Source: Panopea generosa
Lineage: Eukaryota > Mollusca > Bivalvia > Adapedonta > Hiatellidae
Length of the DNA stretch: 64,000 nt
Reading direction: 5' to 3'
NCBI GenBank assembly: GCA_029582155.1
Contig: CM055911.1
Coordinates: forward strand, 52,689,388-52,753,387
In this document: positions 1 to 10,661 of the stretch, one piece after another
How the letters are laid out: every line of letters starts with the position of its first letter
Numbering within the stretch: the stretch's first letter is position 1
Notes under the pieces: model-generated
What the model was told of the DNA's origin: nothing
What the model saw: the letters and a program-made list of their open reading frames with translations, nothing else
Databases searched by the model: none
Made by a program: the position numbers and the translations under genes

Positions 1-56
1 ATCAGACCCGCGATCTCCCGATTCTGGGTCCGAGGTTTGACCACTAGACCACGAGC
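1..56 (-). repeat. tRNA-derived SINE head, cut by window edge
   Basis: Read on the minus strand, this has the A-box-like GTGGTCTAGTGGT followed by a B-box-like segment, the promoter of a tRNA-derived SINE. It resembles the heads at 5300, 34060 and 51450. The 3' body lies outside the window. Confidence 0.5.
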
Positions 57-409
57 TCTACAAAACCCCTAAGCCTTAGTACTTTTCTATGTTCCCAGCT
101 GTATTGTATTCTTGCGCGTTTACTATGCAGCAGATAGTTTAAATTTCCATTCATTATATGGAAGGCGTCAAAAACTGAAAAAAAGCTTTATCGTCAGGAT
201 TGAAACTATAAGGATTTTTTCTTCTGCTTTATTAGCAACAAAATAATGTTCAATCTTGCACAAATCTTACAAAAAGTCCAGGACTTTATTCGGTGTGTAC
301 GTGATTCGACATTCGTTGCGCATGCATAAAAAAAACCCAACTTAATCCTATATCAAACTTATCCAACAGGGCGTCGTTTTAAAAGAACAAACAGCAATGT
401 TGCTATATA
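57..409. other. unannotated AT-rich stretch
   Basis: No splice-flanked open frame, tandem repeat or element match was seen between the SINE head and the dispersed element at 410. Confidence 0.4.
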
Positions 410-605
410 ATTGACATGACACAGACTGACAATCAAACAGGTCGGTAGTCCAATCAACGATCAGATCTTGGTTACTACGCCACCATTTTCCTTAGACAAA
501 CAAACGATGCCTAAATAAACTCTACATTGTATTTACTTGGACAAAAAATGCCACGTGGCCAGTGGGCGGAGCGGCAGTCGTTCTCGTGTCAAGTCAATAA
601 TATCC
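410..605 (+). repeat. dispersed element family A, copy 1
   Basis: Shares with copies at 5630 (minus), 32510, 35175 and 46793 an ordered set of blocks: a start like CTGTCAATCAAAC, then CCATTTTCCTTAG, then TTGTATTTACTTGGACAAA, then GGCCAGTGGGCGGAG. No coding capacity and no clear terminal inverted repeats were seen, so it is a non-autonomous interspersed repeat of unknown class. Confidence 0.8.
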
Positions 606-994
606 AATAGTTACACTTTGAATCCTAAGTTACCATGATATGAAGATTTTACCCTATATAGATAGTTCTGTCTGAAACTTAATATTCAAGAAAATATTAA
701 TAATTTTCCTTAAACTCGTAAAGTCATGTTAGATTTTGAAATATAACGGGAAAAAATATTAAAAAGTACATATATTTCTGTCGTGCCGTTAATTGCTAAT
801 TAAAATACAGTGAGCACTTTTTGTCACAAATGACCACAAACGGGTGTCTTTCCCACATTTACAAGGGAAAATCCCTTTGTAATATAGAAATGCTGTGGCC
901 AAATGATAAACTTAGCCAAAGTTATCTACATATTACTCCCAACAATCAATTTCTGATTATTACTGGGAGACGCGATTATCAGTAATTGTTCTAG
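606..994. other. unannotated AT-rich stretch
   Basis: Nothing recognisable was seen. Short open frames here lack codon structure or flanking splice sites. Confidence 0.4.
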
Positions 995-1072
995 AATAAA
1001 CAATGATTGATAGATTGATTGATTGGTTACTTGATAGATCAATTACCGACTGAGCTAACCGGGCCCGGCCTA
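995..1072 (-). repeat. SINE family 2 fragment, internally deleted
   Basis: A GATT-rich tail lies directly beside a minus-strand tRNA head (ACCGACTGAGCTAACCGGG in plus orientation). The roughly 200-bp body found in complete family 2 copies is missing. Confidence 0.55.
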
Positions 1073-1352
1073 GAAAAAAGGTCGTCTTTGTTACTTAATT
1101 TAACTAACAACGTTTTCGTGAAAGTGGATAACATAAACGTGCAATTTTTATTTGCTTTGTTGGTAAAGAATTGAAAAGGATTTTAAAAAATCAGTAAAAT
1201 AACTAAAATTTAATGAAGCGGAAAATAATATGGTGTGTGCATCTTAAACATGCGTGTAATTAAATCATTATTACTAAAAAAGTAGTGCATATTTTATATG
1301 CATTGACGGGTTATACCTACCGCATTTATCTGAAACGTTCAACATGATTTTA

Positions 1353-1492
1353 ACCGCAGCGGTGGTCTAGTGGTAAAGCGTCCGTCTTGCATGCGGACGG
1401 TCGTGGGTTTAATTCCTGGCCGTGTCATATCAAACACATGAAACATAGTAGAAGGAGCGCTCAGCATTGAGAGGAAAGTTCTAGGTCTAGAT
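1353..1492 (+). repeat. SINE family 1, 3' truncated
   Basis: Begins with the tRNA-like head GCGGTGGTCTAGTGGTAAAG and a B box near GGTCGTGGGTTTAATTCC. The first part of the family body follows (GCGCTCAGCATTGAGAGGAA), then it stops at a family 2 SINE. Full copies are at 26743, 39976 and 46853. Confidence 0.8.
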
Positions 1493-1494
1493 AA

Positions 1495-1780
1495 GCATTT
1501 ATTAAATGTTTAGCGTATTTTTATGCCATTTAGAGCTAGCAGACGATATGTTAACCTCACCACTCTTTCCTGGGGTTCTTTTAACTAGTACTCGAACACA
1601 TCCCATTTCCGCAAGAAACTGATAACTTTCCCACCCGAATCAGCGGTGAGAGACGAATGACGAGACACACTCTCGTATATCATTACTTACGGAGACTGTG
1701 GCCGGACGGGGATTCGAACTCGCGACCCCTGAATTGATAGCAAGACGCGCTACTGACTGAGCTAATCGGGTCAGGCAACA
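1495..1780 (-). repeat. SINE family 2 copy
   Basis: The tRNA-like head is at the high-coordinate end (minus-strand GCTCAGTCAGTAGCGCG and GGTTCGAATCCC-like B box). The body contains the family blocks seen at 24488, 34511 and 42447. It directly abuts a truncated family 1 SINE. Confidence 0.8.
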
Positions 1781-1798
1781 TGTTTGAAATGGGTGGGT

Positions 1799-1827
<29 letters not shown>
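1799..1827 (+). repeat. G homopolymer, about 29 bp
   Basis: An uninterrupted run of about 29 G, preceded by GGGTGGGTGG. The length may be unreliable in an assembly, and such a run can form G-quadruplexes. Confidence 0.95.
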
Positions 1828-1829
<2 letters not shown>

Positions 1830-2669
1830 GAGCGGGGTGTAAGATTGAGTCATTAATTTAAGCTACACATCATCTATCAAAATCGGAAACGAAATAAAAG
1901 TACCTCATATTAGTATTTGTACTCCAATCGTGAAACATCGGGTATTTCCGTAATCTCCGTATAATACGCTTGCGTAGCATAAACGCTGAGGTGATCAGAA
2001 TGGTAATACGACTTTTATAGACTTGGATAGACCCGTAAACGTAGCGAACAGATATGGGGTCTATCTTGTTAAAGCTTCATAAAACAAAAAAACTTACGTA
2101 CATAATCGCGTTAACTTAATATTTGACAAAACACTGGCAAGTGCGTTATTCTCGGAGTTAGTATGCAAATGAAGGGAACCGGTTAAACCTTTCTTAAGTC
2201 GGACTTTATGCTTAAGTCATAGCCCTTCTTATGATCAAACGTTAATATTGTCTTTATCACCGCCAAATGATCATACGCGACATGGACTATTTTGTATTCC
2301 TCGAATTTCATTTTTCCGTGTTCTTTATATGCACCAAATGGAACAATAAATATATATTTTAGACATCAATTTGTCATTTTTTGACATTTTGCATAAAATA
2401 AGTCTTACGCTACAATACTATCAACCAAATTAGGCAGGCAAATGCATATTTATCAAAACCCAGATATCGTTTTTTTCCTTCAATATTATGCTGATTTATA
2501 CAGATGTCTGGTCCATTTTATGTGCGTTATCAATGTATTAAACATGTCAAAAGTATAGTTCAAGTATTTGAGATCCTGTCGTTTTTCTACTGTTGAAATG
2601 AATAGATGAATAAATGGGGTTTTACGGTACGTTGATAAATACTAGAAGGTATATTTTGTGTGCGCACAT
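1830..2669. other. unannotated AT-rich stretch
   Basis: No exon-like frame or repeat match was found between the G-run and the 22-bp minisatellite. Confidence 0.4.
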
Positions 2670-3300
2670 GTTACAAAATGTTTGAGACGATGATGAAAGT
2701 CGAAACAACGATAATTAAAAGTCAAAACGCCGATGGTGAAAAGTCGAAACCCCGATGGTGAAAAGTCAAAACGCCGATGGTGAAAAGTCAAAACCCCGAT
2801 GGTGAAAACGCCGATGGTGAAAAGTCAAAACCCCGATGGTGAAAAGTCAAAACGCCGATGGTGAAAAGTCAAAACCCCGATGGTGAAAAGTCAAAACCCC
2901 GATGGTGAAAAGTCAAAACGCCGATGGTGAAAAGTCAAAACCCCGATGGTGAAAAGTCAAAACGCCGATGGTGAAAAGTCAAAACGCCGATGGTGAAAAG
3001 TCAAAACAAAATGATGGTGAATAGTCAAAATAAAACGAGGGTGAAAAGTCGAAACAGCGACGGTGAAAATTACAAAAAAAAAGATGGTGAAAAGTCGAAA
3101 CAACGACGGTGTAAATTACAAAAAAAAAAACGATGGTGAAATGCCGAAACCTCGATGGTGAAAAGTCGAAATTCCGATGGTGGAAAGTAAAAATAAAAAC
3201 GATGGTGAAAAGTCAAAACAAAATGATGGTGAAAAGTCAAAACAAAACGAAGGTGAAAAGTCGAAACAACGATGCTGAAATGCCGAAACAATGACCGTAA
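2670..3300 (+). repeat. 22-bp minisatellite
   Basis: About 28 units of roughly CCGATGGTGAAAAGTCAAAA. Period 22 is measured from GATGGTG starts at 2732 and 2754. The 5' half alternates CGCC and CCCC variants, one shortened unit lies near 2805, and units after 3005 are diverged and contain A-runs. The minus open frame over 3070-3384 is only the repeat read through. Confidence 0.95.
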
Positions 3301-3547
3301 ATCAAGGATTTTCACAGTAAAACAATCCATATAGAAAGAAAATAATTTTCCCATAGCAGGAAATTTAATCGACATAAAACGCACACTAACTGGAAAGTTG
3401 GCTTGCTTGTTTTTTTTTAAACATATTGCAGTGACACCCGTATTTTTTTTAAGTCCTTAATTACTCATAAAAACCAGCGCTATATTAATACCAGCAGTAT
3501 GTGCTATGTCAGCTTTTGCTTTTCTTATTTGCAGTATCTGCACTAAG

Positions 3548-4155
3548 TAATGATGCATCCAAGCAAGTTTCATAAAATTCCAACATGGGGTTGTAGAGAA
3601 ATTGTGTGGACAAGAATTTGGTCACAGACAGAATCAAAACGCCATAACTCCGTGAAAAATCATCGAACCGGAACACAAAGACAATATGCGCATCTGCACT
3701 TAGTAATGATGCATCCTAGCAAGTTTCATTAAATTCAAACCTGAGCTTGTAGAGAAATAGCACGGACAATAATTTGGTCACAGACTCAATAAAAGGGCCA
3801 TAACTCCGTAAAAAATCATCGAACCGGAACTCAAAGACAATATGCGCATCTGCACTTAGTAATGATGCATCCTAGCAAGTTTCATTAAATTCAAACCTGA
3901 GCTTGTAGAGAAATAGCACGGACAATAATTTGGTCACAGACTCAATAAAAGGGCCATAACTCCGTAAAAAATCATCGAACCGGAACTCAAAGACAATATG
4001 CGCATCTGCACTTGGTAATGATGCATCCTAGCAAGTTTCATTAAATTCCAACAGGAGGTTGTAGAGAAACGGACGGACGGACGGACGCACGCACGCACGC
4101 ACGCACGGACGAAGCAGCAACTATATGTTTCCCCTCTCTGGAGGAGCATAAAAAC
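3548..4155 (+). repeat. 156-bp tandem repeat with GGAC/GCAC tract
   Basis: TAATGATGCATCC recurs at 3548, 3704, 3860 and 4016, an exact 156-bp period. Units carry GGCCATAACTCCGT and ATCATCGAACCGGAA. The last unit runs into (GGAC)n(GCAC)n and a tail ending in GGAGGAGCATAAAAA. Related fragments lie at 23010 and 27720-28370, so this is a tandemly grown member of a dispersed repeat superfamily. Confidence 0.9.
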
Positions 4156-4564
4156 CAGCATGTGATTTGTCTGATAGAGAAGAAAACAAAGAGTATTTGA
4201 ATATTAAACGCACATTTTATTAGTTTTTTAGCCAATATTCTAACAAATGGTCATTAATAATTTAATACTGATAAAATTTCAAACAAAATTAACGAAATTA
4301 ACATTTGACCTGAACGATATGTACATTCTAGTGTGAAAACAATTAACAAAAACAACAGCCATACGATGTACGTCAAACAAATCTCAAAGTCAACTAACAA
4401 GTAATACATGAAATAATAATTACAATATTTGATATAGTAAACTGATTTTAAATTTGACAGTTTTTATCATAGAGTTAAATGAAATAAATAGAATAAATAT
4501 TATTCTTATTAATATGTAATATTGGCACATACGTTTTAGGGTTAACAATAATAAATAATTGACT

Positions 4565-4745
4565 GTTTTCAAACCATATTCTAATTATTCATATGTTCGA
4601 CTATTCGGACTGTTTGTAATGAATACATGGGGCTCTTCTTCTGAATATTCATATATTCGAATATTCGGACTGTGTATAATGAATACATGGGGCTCTTCTA
4701 CTGAATATTCATATATTCGAATATTCGGATTGTGTTTAATGTATT
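4565..4745 (+). repeat. 60-bp tandem repeat, three units
   Basis: Three near-identical units contain ATTCATATATTCGAATATTCGG and AATACATGGGGCTCTTCT, so both strands show an open frame with a 20-residue periodicity. No start context, splice sites or conservation pattern support a gene. Confidence 0.9.
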
Positions 4746-5260
4746 GGCTCTCAATGTCTTGTTTTACATGCACACTGCATGTGTAAAACCACCGTCGTGA
4801 GTAATACATAGGCTCCTAATATATTGTTTTACATGAAATTTAATGATAAAGGTGTACCCGAACTCACCCTTGTCCCATTGGATTTTCCTTCTAATCTATA
4901 TCGTGAATAAAACATATGCCCTCAGTATCTTGTTTTACATGACATTGATGTGTACCTCACCTCCACGTCCCATTGAAATGTCCTTCTTAGTTCTACCGTA
5001 ATTAAACATAGGCCCTCAATACCTTGTTTTACAAGTATAACAGACGTGTGAAACATCCATTGATTTTTTATTCTTATTGTTATAAAACATTGGCTACCAA
5101 TATCTTGCTTTACATGACATGTGAAAAATGAAGGTGTAATCCCCTTTCTACCCCTCACCTCTTGAATTTTCCTTCTCGTTCCCTCACATTACTTTGTTTA
5201 ACATGTAAAACACCAATTGGACTTTCCTTCTTATTTCTATCGTGAATAAAACATCTACAC
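4745..5260 (+). repeat. degenerate tandem repeat of about 90-110 bp
   Basis: TCTTGTTTTACATG or close variants recur about every 100 bp, each followed at a variable distance by CCTTCT and by TAAAACATAGGC-like segments. The units are much diverged from each other. Confidence 0.7.
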
Positions 5261-5299
5261 GGTTGTTATTCATAGTTTTAGTTTATACTTATCTAGTTT

Positions 5300-5485
5300 A
5301 ATTCGATTGTAAAACAAGTTCTTACAACTTAGACAAATCACTCTCGAAGTGTTCCTGGGTAGAACCAGTACAAAGCATATACGGAAAAAAGTGTCTTGCT
5401 CAAGGACACCACACGTAACCGTAGCGGAGGATCGAACCCATGATCATGGGTTCGGTGCTCTACCACTGGACCACACGCTCCACAC
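5300..5485 (-). repeat. SINE family 3 copy
   Basis: Minus-strand tRNA-like head at the high end (GTGGTCCAGTGGTAGAGCAC) with a GGGTTCGATCC B box. The body includes TTGAGCAAGACAC and CTACCCAGGA blocks (minus sense). Sister copies are at 34060, 51450 and, in plus orientation, 22522. Confidence 0.85.
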
Positions 5486-5629
5486 TAGATGGCGCTCGGC
5501 AGACTAAATTAGTAATATGTTTGTGTTGTTTCGTCTTTCGATATTCGATAGATTAACATCACCCTATGTACTTCCAATACTGAAGAGTTGAACATTGACG
5601 ATAAAAAAAACAAATATCTAATTAACTCC

Positions 5630-5812
5630 ACTCTTAAAATTGACCTGACGTAAGAACAACTTTCGTTCCGCCAGCTGGCCACGAAGCAGTTTTTGTCCAA
5701 GTAAATACAATGCAGCGATTACTTAAACATCATTGGCTTGTCTAAGGAAAATTGCGGCAGAGCAACAAATAATTAGATTATCGCCTTTTTAATTGACAGC
5801 CGGCGTCAAGCC
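5630..5812 (-). repeat. dispersed element family A, copy 2
   Basis: The reverse complement contains GGCTGTCAATTAAA, TTTTCCTTAGACAAG, TTGTATTTACTTGGAC and GTGGCCAGCTGGCGGA in the same order as the copy at 410. It is diverged by substitutions only. Confidence 0.8.
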
Positions 5813-5994
5813 GATTCCGTTATGCACTTGTGTAAATTCGGTAACAGTCTGTTAGTAAGGTATATCACGAATATTTAGTTACTTGGTGATATATGTTTCC
5901 AATATAATATACATAATGAACTGTTTAGAATGTGGTATAGTCTACACATTTAATAGCGGCCGACCGTCCTATGTACAGTCATTCCTTTCGTTTT

Positions 5995-6295
5995 ATCATT
6001 ACATTGACCGTCTTAAAACATGGTGTTATGTTAGTCCGTGACTTCTCGTGTTATGTTGGTCCACAGGACTCTCGTGATATGTTAGTCCGTGGCTTCTCGT
6101 GTTATGTTGGTCCACAGGACTCTCGTGATATGTTTGTCCGTGGCTTCTCGTGTTATGTTGGTCCACAGGACTCTCGTGTTATGTTTGTACGTGGTTTCTC
6201 GTGTAACGTTGATCCAAAGACAAACTCGTGTTATGTGATCGATGGTTTCTCATGTTATGTTGGTCGATGGTTTCTCGTGTAATGTTGGCCCGTGG
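5995..6295 (+). repeat. 51-bp minisatellite
   Basis: About six units of a 51-bp repeat made of two related half-units (GTCCGTGGCTTCTCGTG and GTTGGTCCACAGGACTCTCG). The plus open frame shows a 17-residue period from the repeat and has no gene context. Confidence 0.9.
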
Positions 6296-7894
6296 ATTCT
6301 CAGGTTGTGATTGTCCCCGAAGGATTCTAATGTGATTGCTTACGTATCTTACTACTTTTATTGTTAAAGGTAAACGTGCTTATATTGTTAAGCTACGCTG
6401 TCGGCTGCTCTCCTGCGGAATTTTTAGTCGTCGTGGTCGTAGAACTGTCTTTCGAAATACGAAATAAAACCATCACCTGAAATACGAGTTAAAACTGAAT
6501 GAACTGATTGTCAAATAACATATCAGGTATATACGTTTACCATATAGACTTGTTGCCAGATACAGTTTCATAATGTACATATAATAGTTATTTTTTCTAA
6601 GTTTATTGTTTGTTTGTGAGTGTGTGTTTTCATGAAAACGTTTGAAAATCACAAATTATTGGATTTGGTTTTACAGATATCAGAATTTCCGGGGGTGGGA
6701 GGGGGGCCTTCCGAACCCCCATCAGCGATGACACCATATTCCATAGTCACTTCCCACGTCTTGGGTTTGAAATCCGGTGGAGATTCGTTTATTTCTTTAC
6801 ATACACTGTATACACTTTTGTGTGAGCTTTTCTTTTTATGTCTGTGTATGTAATGAAAATCTAAACACAGTTAAATACAATTCTGTGTTCAGATGTAGTC
6901 AGATGTATATAACGTTTTATTCAAACAGATACTCGCACAATAGCTAACTCACACACATTGTTAAAGTAACTGGTGTGCATGATCGTTTCATTATCGTCGG
7001 TTTTAATCTACCTAAGTCAACATAACAAAAAGATAATTACTTTGGGCAGTGTTTTTTTGTTTTATGTTGAAGGCTGACGAGCTACACAAAAGTCATTTGC
7101 TATTTCAACAGAATATCGAATTCAAGTACATTACATAGCTTATTGTTATTTGACAACGAAGTCGTATAAGGAGGAAATTATTTTTGTTTGTTTCGATTAT
7201 TATTGTATACTTTATTGTGTTGGCGTGATAATCTGTGTCATTGGTTAACATGAATCTTTATCTACATACAACCACGTGGTGTAATGTGATAGTCACGATG
7301 GGGACTCCGGCGCACCATACCATGACTGTTGTTTTTTCAGACATGGTATCGGACCGGCTATTATCAGATGTAAGCAATCTACACCAACTATTTCGTTATC
7401 AATCCGCCATAGTTTTAAAATCACACTACTTACTTGAACTTACCCAGTTAAATGGTTTTTTTTGCGTTATCAAAGTTTTCCCCTCTCACACCATGTCTAG
7501 GTACTCAGGTACCAGTGTAAAAAACCAGTGAAAGTTTCTTTTTTTTTAATGCATTTTATAGTTGTTAATAAAAACTTTGAAAATGCACGAACTATTTTGG
7601 AGTAACTAACATTAATAATTAATTCTAAACATCCACTAGGTTGCGCCTTTGATGTTTACGATATCGCCATTTTGTAGAGCTGGGGAGGGGGAGGGGGAGG
7701 GGGTGATATTACCTAACCAGCGGGAGGTCAGGTGTCCAATACAACCTTCGTTAAGTAAAACGATCCTATGATATAAGTACAGGTCAAACGAAATTTGTAA
7801 TGCTATTTCAAACATGCACTTGAAGGTTTTTTTGCCTGATTGCCTGACAATATATATATATATATATATGTCAAACCCAACGGTTTGTACGACG
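6296..7894. other. unannotated stretch with one GC-rich patch
   Basis: A GC-rich patch at 6680-6790 can be read on either strand and is preceded by TTTTACAG on the plus strand. Its C-rich style resembles common bivalve interspersed repeats. A GGGGAGG-rich run lies at 7680-7710 and an (AT)n tract at 7850-7870. No gene is supported, but the unseen 3' exons of the minus-strand gene at 8971 could lie here or further left. Confidence 0.35.
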
Positions 7895-8277
7895 TTCAGT
7901 TAAATCCATCCATCCATCCATCCATCCATCCATCCATCCATCCATCCATCCATCCATCCATCCACCCACCCACCGACCCATCCATCCATCCATCCATCCA
8001 TCCATCCATCCATCCATCCATCCATCCATCCATCCATCCATCCACCCAATATCCATCCATCCATCCATCCATCCATCCATCCATCCATCCATCCATCCAT
8101 CCATCCATCCATCCATCCATCCATCCATCCATCCAACATCCATCCATCCATCCATCCATCCATCCATCCATCCATCCATCCATCCATCCACCCAATATCC
8201 ATCCATCCATCCATCCATCCATCCATCCATCCAACATCCATCCATCCATCCATCCATCCATCCATCCATCCATCCAC
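7895..8277 (+). repeat. (CCAT)n microsatellite
   Basis: About 380 bp of CCAT repeats broken by a few CCCAATAT and CCAACAT interruptions that recur in the same order, indicating internal block duplication. All open frames across it, on both strands, are artefacts of the four-base period. Confidence 0.98.
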
Positions 8278-8324
8278 TAAAACTGGCTATAAACGTCATT
8301 TCTATATATTATACCCACTGACCC

Positions 8325-8690
8325 TGTTTTGCCAACTGATATATATCATCAAGTTTAAACATGTAAAATACTGTATTGAAAAGGGATTTCCCAATTACGG
8401 CTACGCGCCAAGGTTACACTAAAATAAAATTCCCACTTAAAAGTGTTACATAATTTGTGACATGTTAAATGAGTCGCTTGATATCACTTTGATTTCAATT
8501 TGATCCGTAATACAGGTCTGCGCGTGGTAAAATTGCTTCATCTTAGAAAGAGTCCGAATAACGATACGACGGTCGTCTAGCAGTATTTAAAAGTCGTCTA
8601 TTTTTAGAAATGGAAATTCCTTCCAAGTTTACCACTCCGATTTAAATAGCGATTTTGTCACATTTTGATGGATTTCACAGACTATTGTTA
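8325..8690 (+). repeat. dispersed element family G, copy 1
   Basis: Shares with 23960, 26030 and 59150 (minus) the ordered blocks GGATTTCC, GGCTACGCGCC, AAATGAGTC, TTAGAAAGAGTCCGAAT and GATTT..ACATTTT. No coding capacity was seen. Confidence 0.8.
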
Positions 8691-8749
8691 CTTTCATTAT
8701 TTTTTTTTATTTTATTACTATTATCATTATAATTATTATTATTAAAATA

Positions 8750-8754
8750 ACCAC

Positions 8755-8811
<57 letters not shown>

Positions 8812-8845
8812 TATCACCATCGTCATCATCATCATCATCATCATT
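8750..8845 (+). repeat. (CAT)n microsatellite
   Basis: An ATC/CAT triplet run with few interruptions, in the putative third intron of the minus-strand gene. Confidence 0.97.
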
Positions 8846-8970
8846 GTTGACTACGCTTCATACTGATTCTTCACAGTGTGATTTATCAAAGTTGTAATTG
8901 ATTTAAATTTTAAACTAAAAATTACAATTCTGATAAATAGACAATTAGTTAATTGGTATATTCAACTCAC

Positions 8971-9060
8971 CATTAACGTCAAACAGTTCAGCCACCCATT
9001 TGTAGAGGTCGTCATTACGTTTTGCACACATATCCTCGACCAATTCAGCTACAAATACAC
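8971..9060 (-). CDS. coding exon 3 of an unrecognised secreted-protein gene
   Basis: Seen: on the minus strand the exon is preceded by CCTGTTTCAG and followed by GTGAGTT. Entering in phase 1, it stays open for 90 nt and encodes residues 88-117, including D97-M-C-A-K-R and a Trp-containing amphipathic segment (D105-L-Y-K-W-V). It leaves in phase 1 again, so at least one more exon is needed. Inference: the segment is probably helical, and Cys99 could pair with Cys66 from exon 2. No terminal exon could be recognised between here and the window start, so the 3' end of the gene is unknown. Confidence 0.7.
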
Positions 9061-9204
9061 CTGAAACAGGGATGATACTATCACATATTTGTACTTTATT
9101 CATTAAATTCAATTCAATTCATTTATTCATTTATTCATTTATTTGTCTATCTATTTATCAATTTATTTGTGTATTTTTATTACATATTCTACACCGACCC
9201 AACA

Positions 9205-9372
9205 CAACAGCGGTGGTCAAGTGGTAGGTCGTCCTCCTCGTTCGCGGAAGGTCGTGGGTTCGATTCCCGTCGACTTAAAAAACAGTACAAGAAATTCCTC
9301 TCTTAGCGCTCAGAATGCAAAGGATAGTTCTAGGTATGACCGGCCCGGTGTAAGCGAATGTATAATATGACT
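9205..9372 (+). repeat. SINE family 1, plus-strand member of a convergent pair
   Basis: tRNA-like head CAGCGGTGGTCAAGTGGTAG and B box GTGGGTTCGATTCCCG. The body continues through GTTCTAGGTATGACCGGCCC. It lies tail to tail with the inverted copy at 9380, inside intron 2 of the minus-strand gene. Confidence 0.85.
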
Positions 9373-9379
9373 GTCACAT

Positions 9380-9550
9380 TATACTGACACCGGGTCGTCC
9401 AGACCTACAACTATCCTTTGAATGCTGATCCCCAAGCGATGAAGTTTTTAGTAACACTTTTCAAGTCTTTGGTATGATCCGGCCGGGGATCGAAACCAGG
9501 ACCTTCCGCATGCGAGATGTACGCTTTACCACCAGACCACCTCTGCGATG
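9380..9550 (-). repeat. SINE family 1, minus-strand member of a convergent pair
   Basis: The reverse complement starts GCAGAGGTGGTCTGGTGGTA and carries a B box (GGTTTCGATCCCCGG), then the family body. Fewer than 10 bp separate it from the plus-strand copy, so a transcript of the intron could fold into a long hairpin. Confidence 0.85.
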
Positions 9551-9990
9551 TTTGCGCCGGTGGTTTACAATGTATACAGAGACAGCTGTTCAACAAAAGT
9601 ATTACAAAAATAGACAAACTGTTGATACTAATAATATCTCGTATTCAAACTTGTGGACCACGCATGTATATTACTTTATGGGGAAAATTTCGAGTTGCAT
9701 TTTAAATGTACCAATAAGCTACAAGTTTCAGAACATGTCAAAATTGCACCGATATTCAATTCGTAAAAATTAAACGTTCACAACTTTGTTTTTTTCTAAT
9801 TCAAATTATAACTCAAGTAGTACACAACTAAAGAAAAAAAATAAAGTGCTAAATAAGACATTTAATCCACAAATGTTTAGCACTGGTTCTACCCAGGAAA
9901 TCTTCGAGTGCTATTTGTTAAAATAAAACAATAGCAACTACTGATTTTTTTATAAAAAATATATAAAAAACCCAAAACAAACGTGCATAC

Positions 9991-10088
9991 CTTTAATTTG
10001 GTCTATCTTGGATCGCATGACCTGGTAGAAGTATTTCCGTCCTTTAAAACTTCTGCAGAGTCTGTGAATTGCAAAATGGCGAACTGAC
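9991..10088 (-). CDS. coding exon 2 of the same secreted-protein gene
   Basis: Seen: minus-strand acceptor AATTCCAG and donor GTATGC bound 98 nt. It completes the split codon Thr55, encodes residues 56-87, and ends with one base of Gly88. It is rich in basic and aromatic residues: H59-F, R64-L-C-R, K70-G-R-K, Y74-F-Y. The G71-R72-K73 triplet has the form of a prohormone amidation and cleavage site, but it may be chance in so basic a stretch. The phases match exons 1 and 3 exactly, which is the main evidence that this is a real gene. Confidence 0.7.
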
Positions 10089-10257
10089 CTGGAATTATTA
10101 AATGATTATTTTATAACAAAAGATTGTTAATAAATTTTGCAAAATATTCGAAAAACAGATCCTGCTGTTGTAGACAAATTGTAAATCGTTTGTGCATGGG
10201 TGAGTAAATCAAGTTTAAAATATAATGTGTTTGTCAAAAATCTCATATTATTACATT

Positions 10258-10398
10258 TATTAATCATCATTATCGTCATCATCATTGCCATCGCCATATT
10301 ATTATCATCATCAGCACCATCACCATCATCGTCATCATATTCACCACACTCATCATCATCATAATTATCGTCACCATATTCACCACACTCATCATCAA

Positions 10399-10440
<42 letters not shown>

Positions 10441-10477
10441 AATTATTATTATCATTATTATTATTATTATTATTATA

Positions 10478-10509
<32 letters not shown>

Positions 10510-10510
10510 A
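10258..10510 (+). repeat. (CAT)n/(TTA)n compound microsatellite
   Basis: A CAT/CAC triplet run grading into TTA/ATT repeats, in intron 1 of the minus-strand gene. The His/Tyr-rich open frame over it is an artefact. Confidence 0.97.
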
Positions 10511-10661
10511 TCGTTTTGATTTCCCTAATTTCGCAAAGTTTTTCTTATTTATTATTCATTAAAGGATATTTTTTATAACTTTAAATAACACGTGTTTCTA
10601 GCTATGAAACACTATTTAACAATGACTACCACCAACTGTTTTGTTAAAGTACAGTACTTAC

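Noticed and set aside
2690-3384. Minus-strand Phe/His-rich frame of 104 codons
   Set aside because: Derived from the 22-bp minisatellite, with no gene context.
6620-6853. Possible exon after TTTTACAG, with proline-rich translation on both strands
   Set aside because: No donor or partner exon in phase; the GC-rich C/G-run style suggests an interspersed repeat.
7871-8299. Several frames of 125-146 codons on both strands (Ile-His-Pro-Ser and Trp-Met-Asp-Gly repeats)
   Set aside because: Products of the (CCAT)n microsatellite, which has no stop in any frame.
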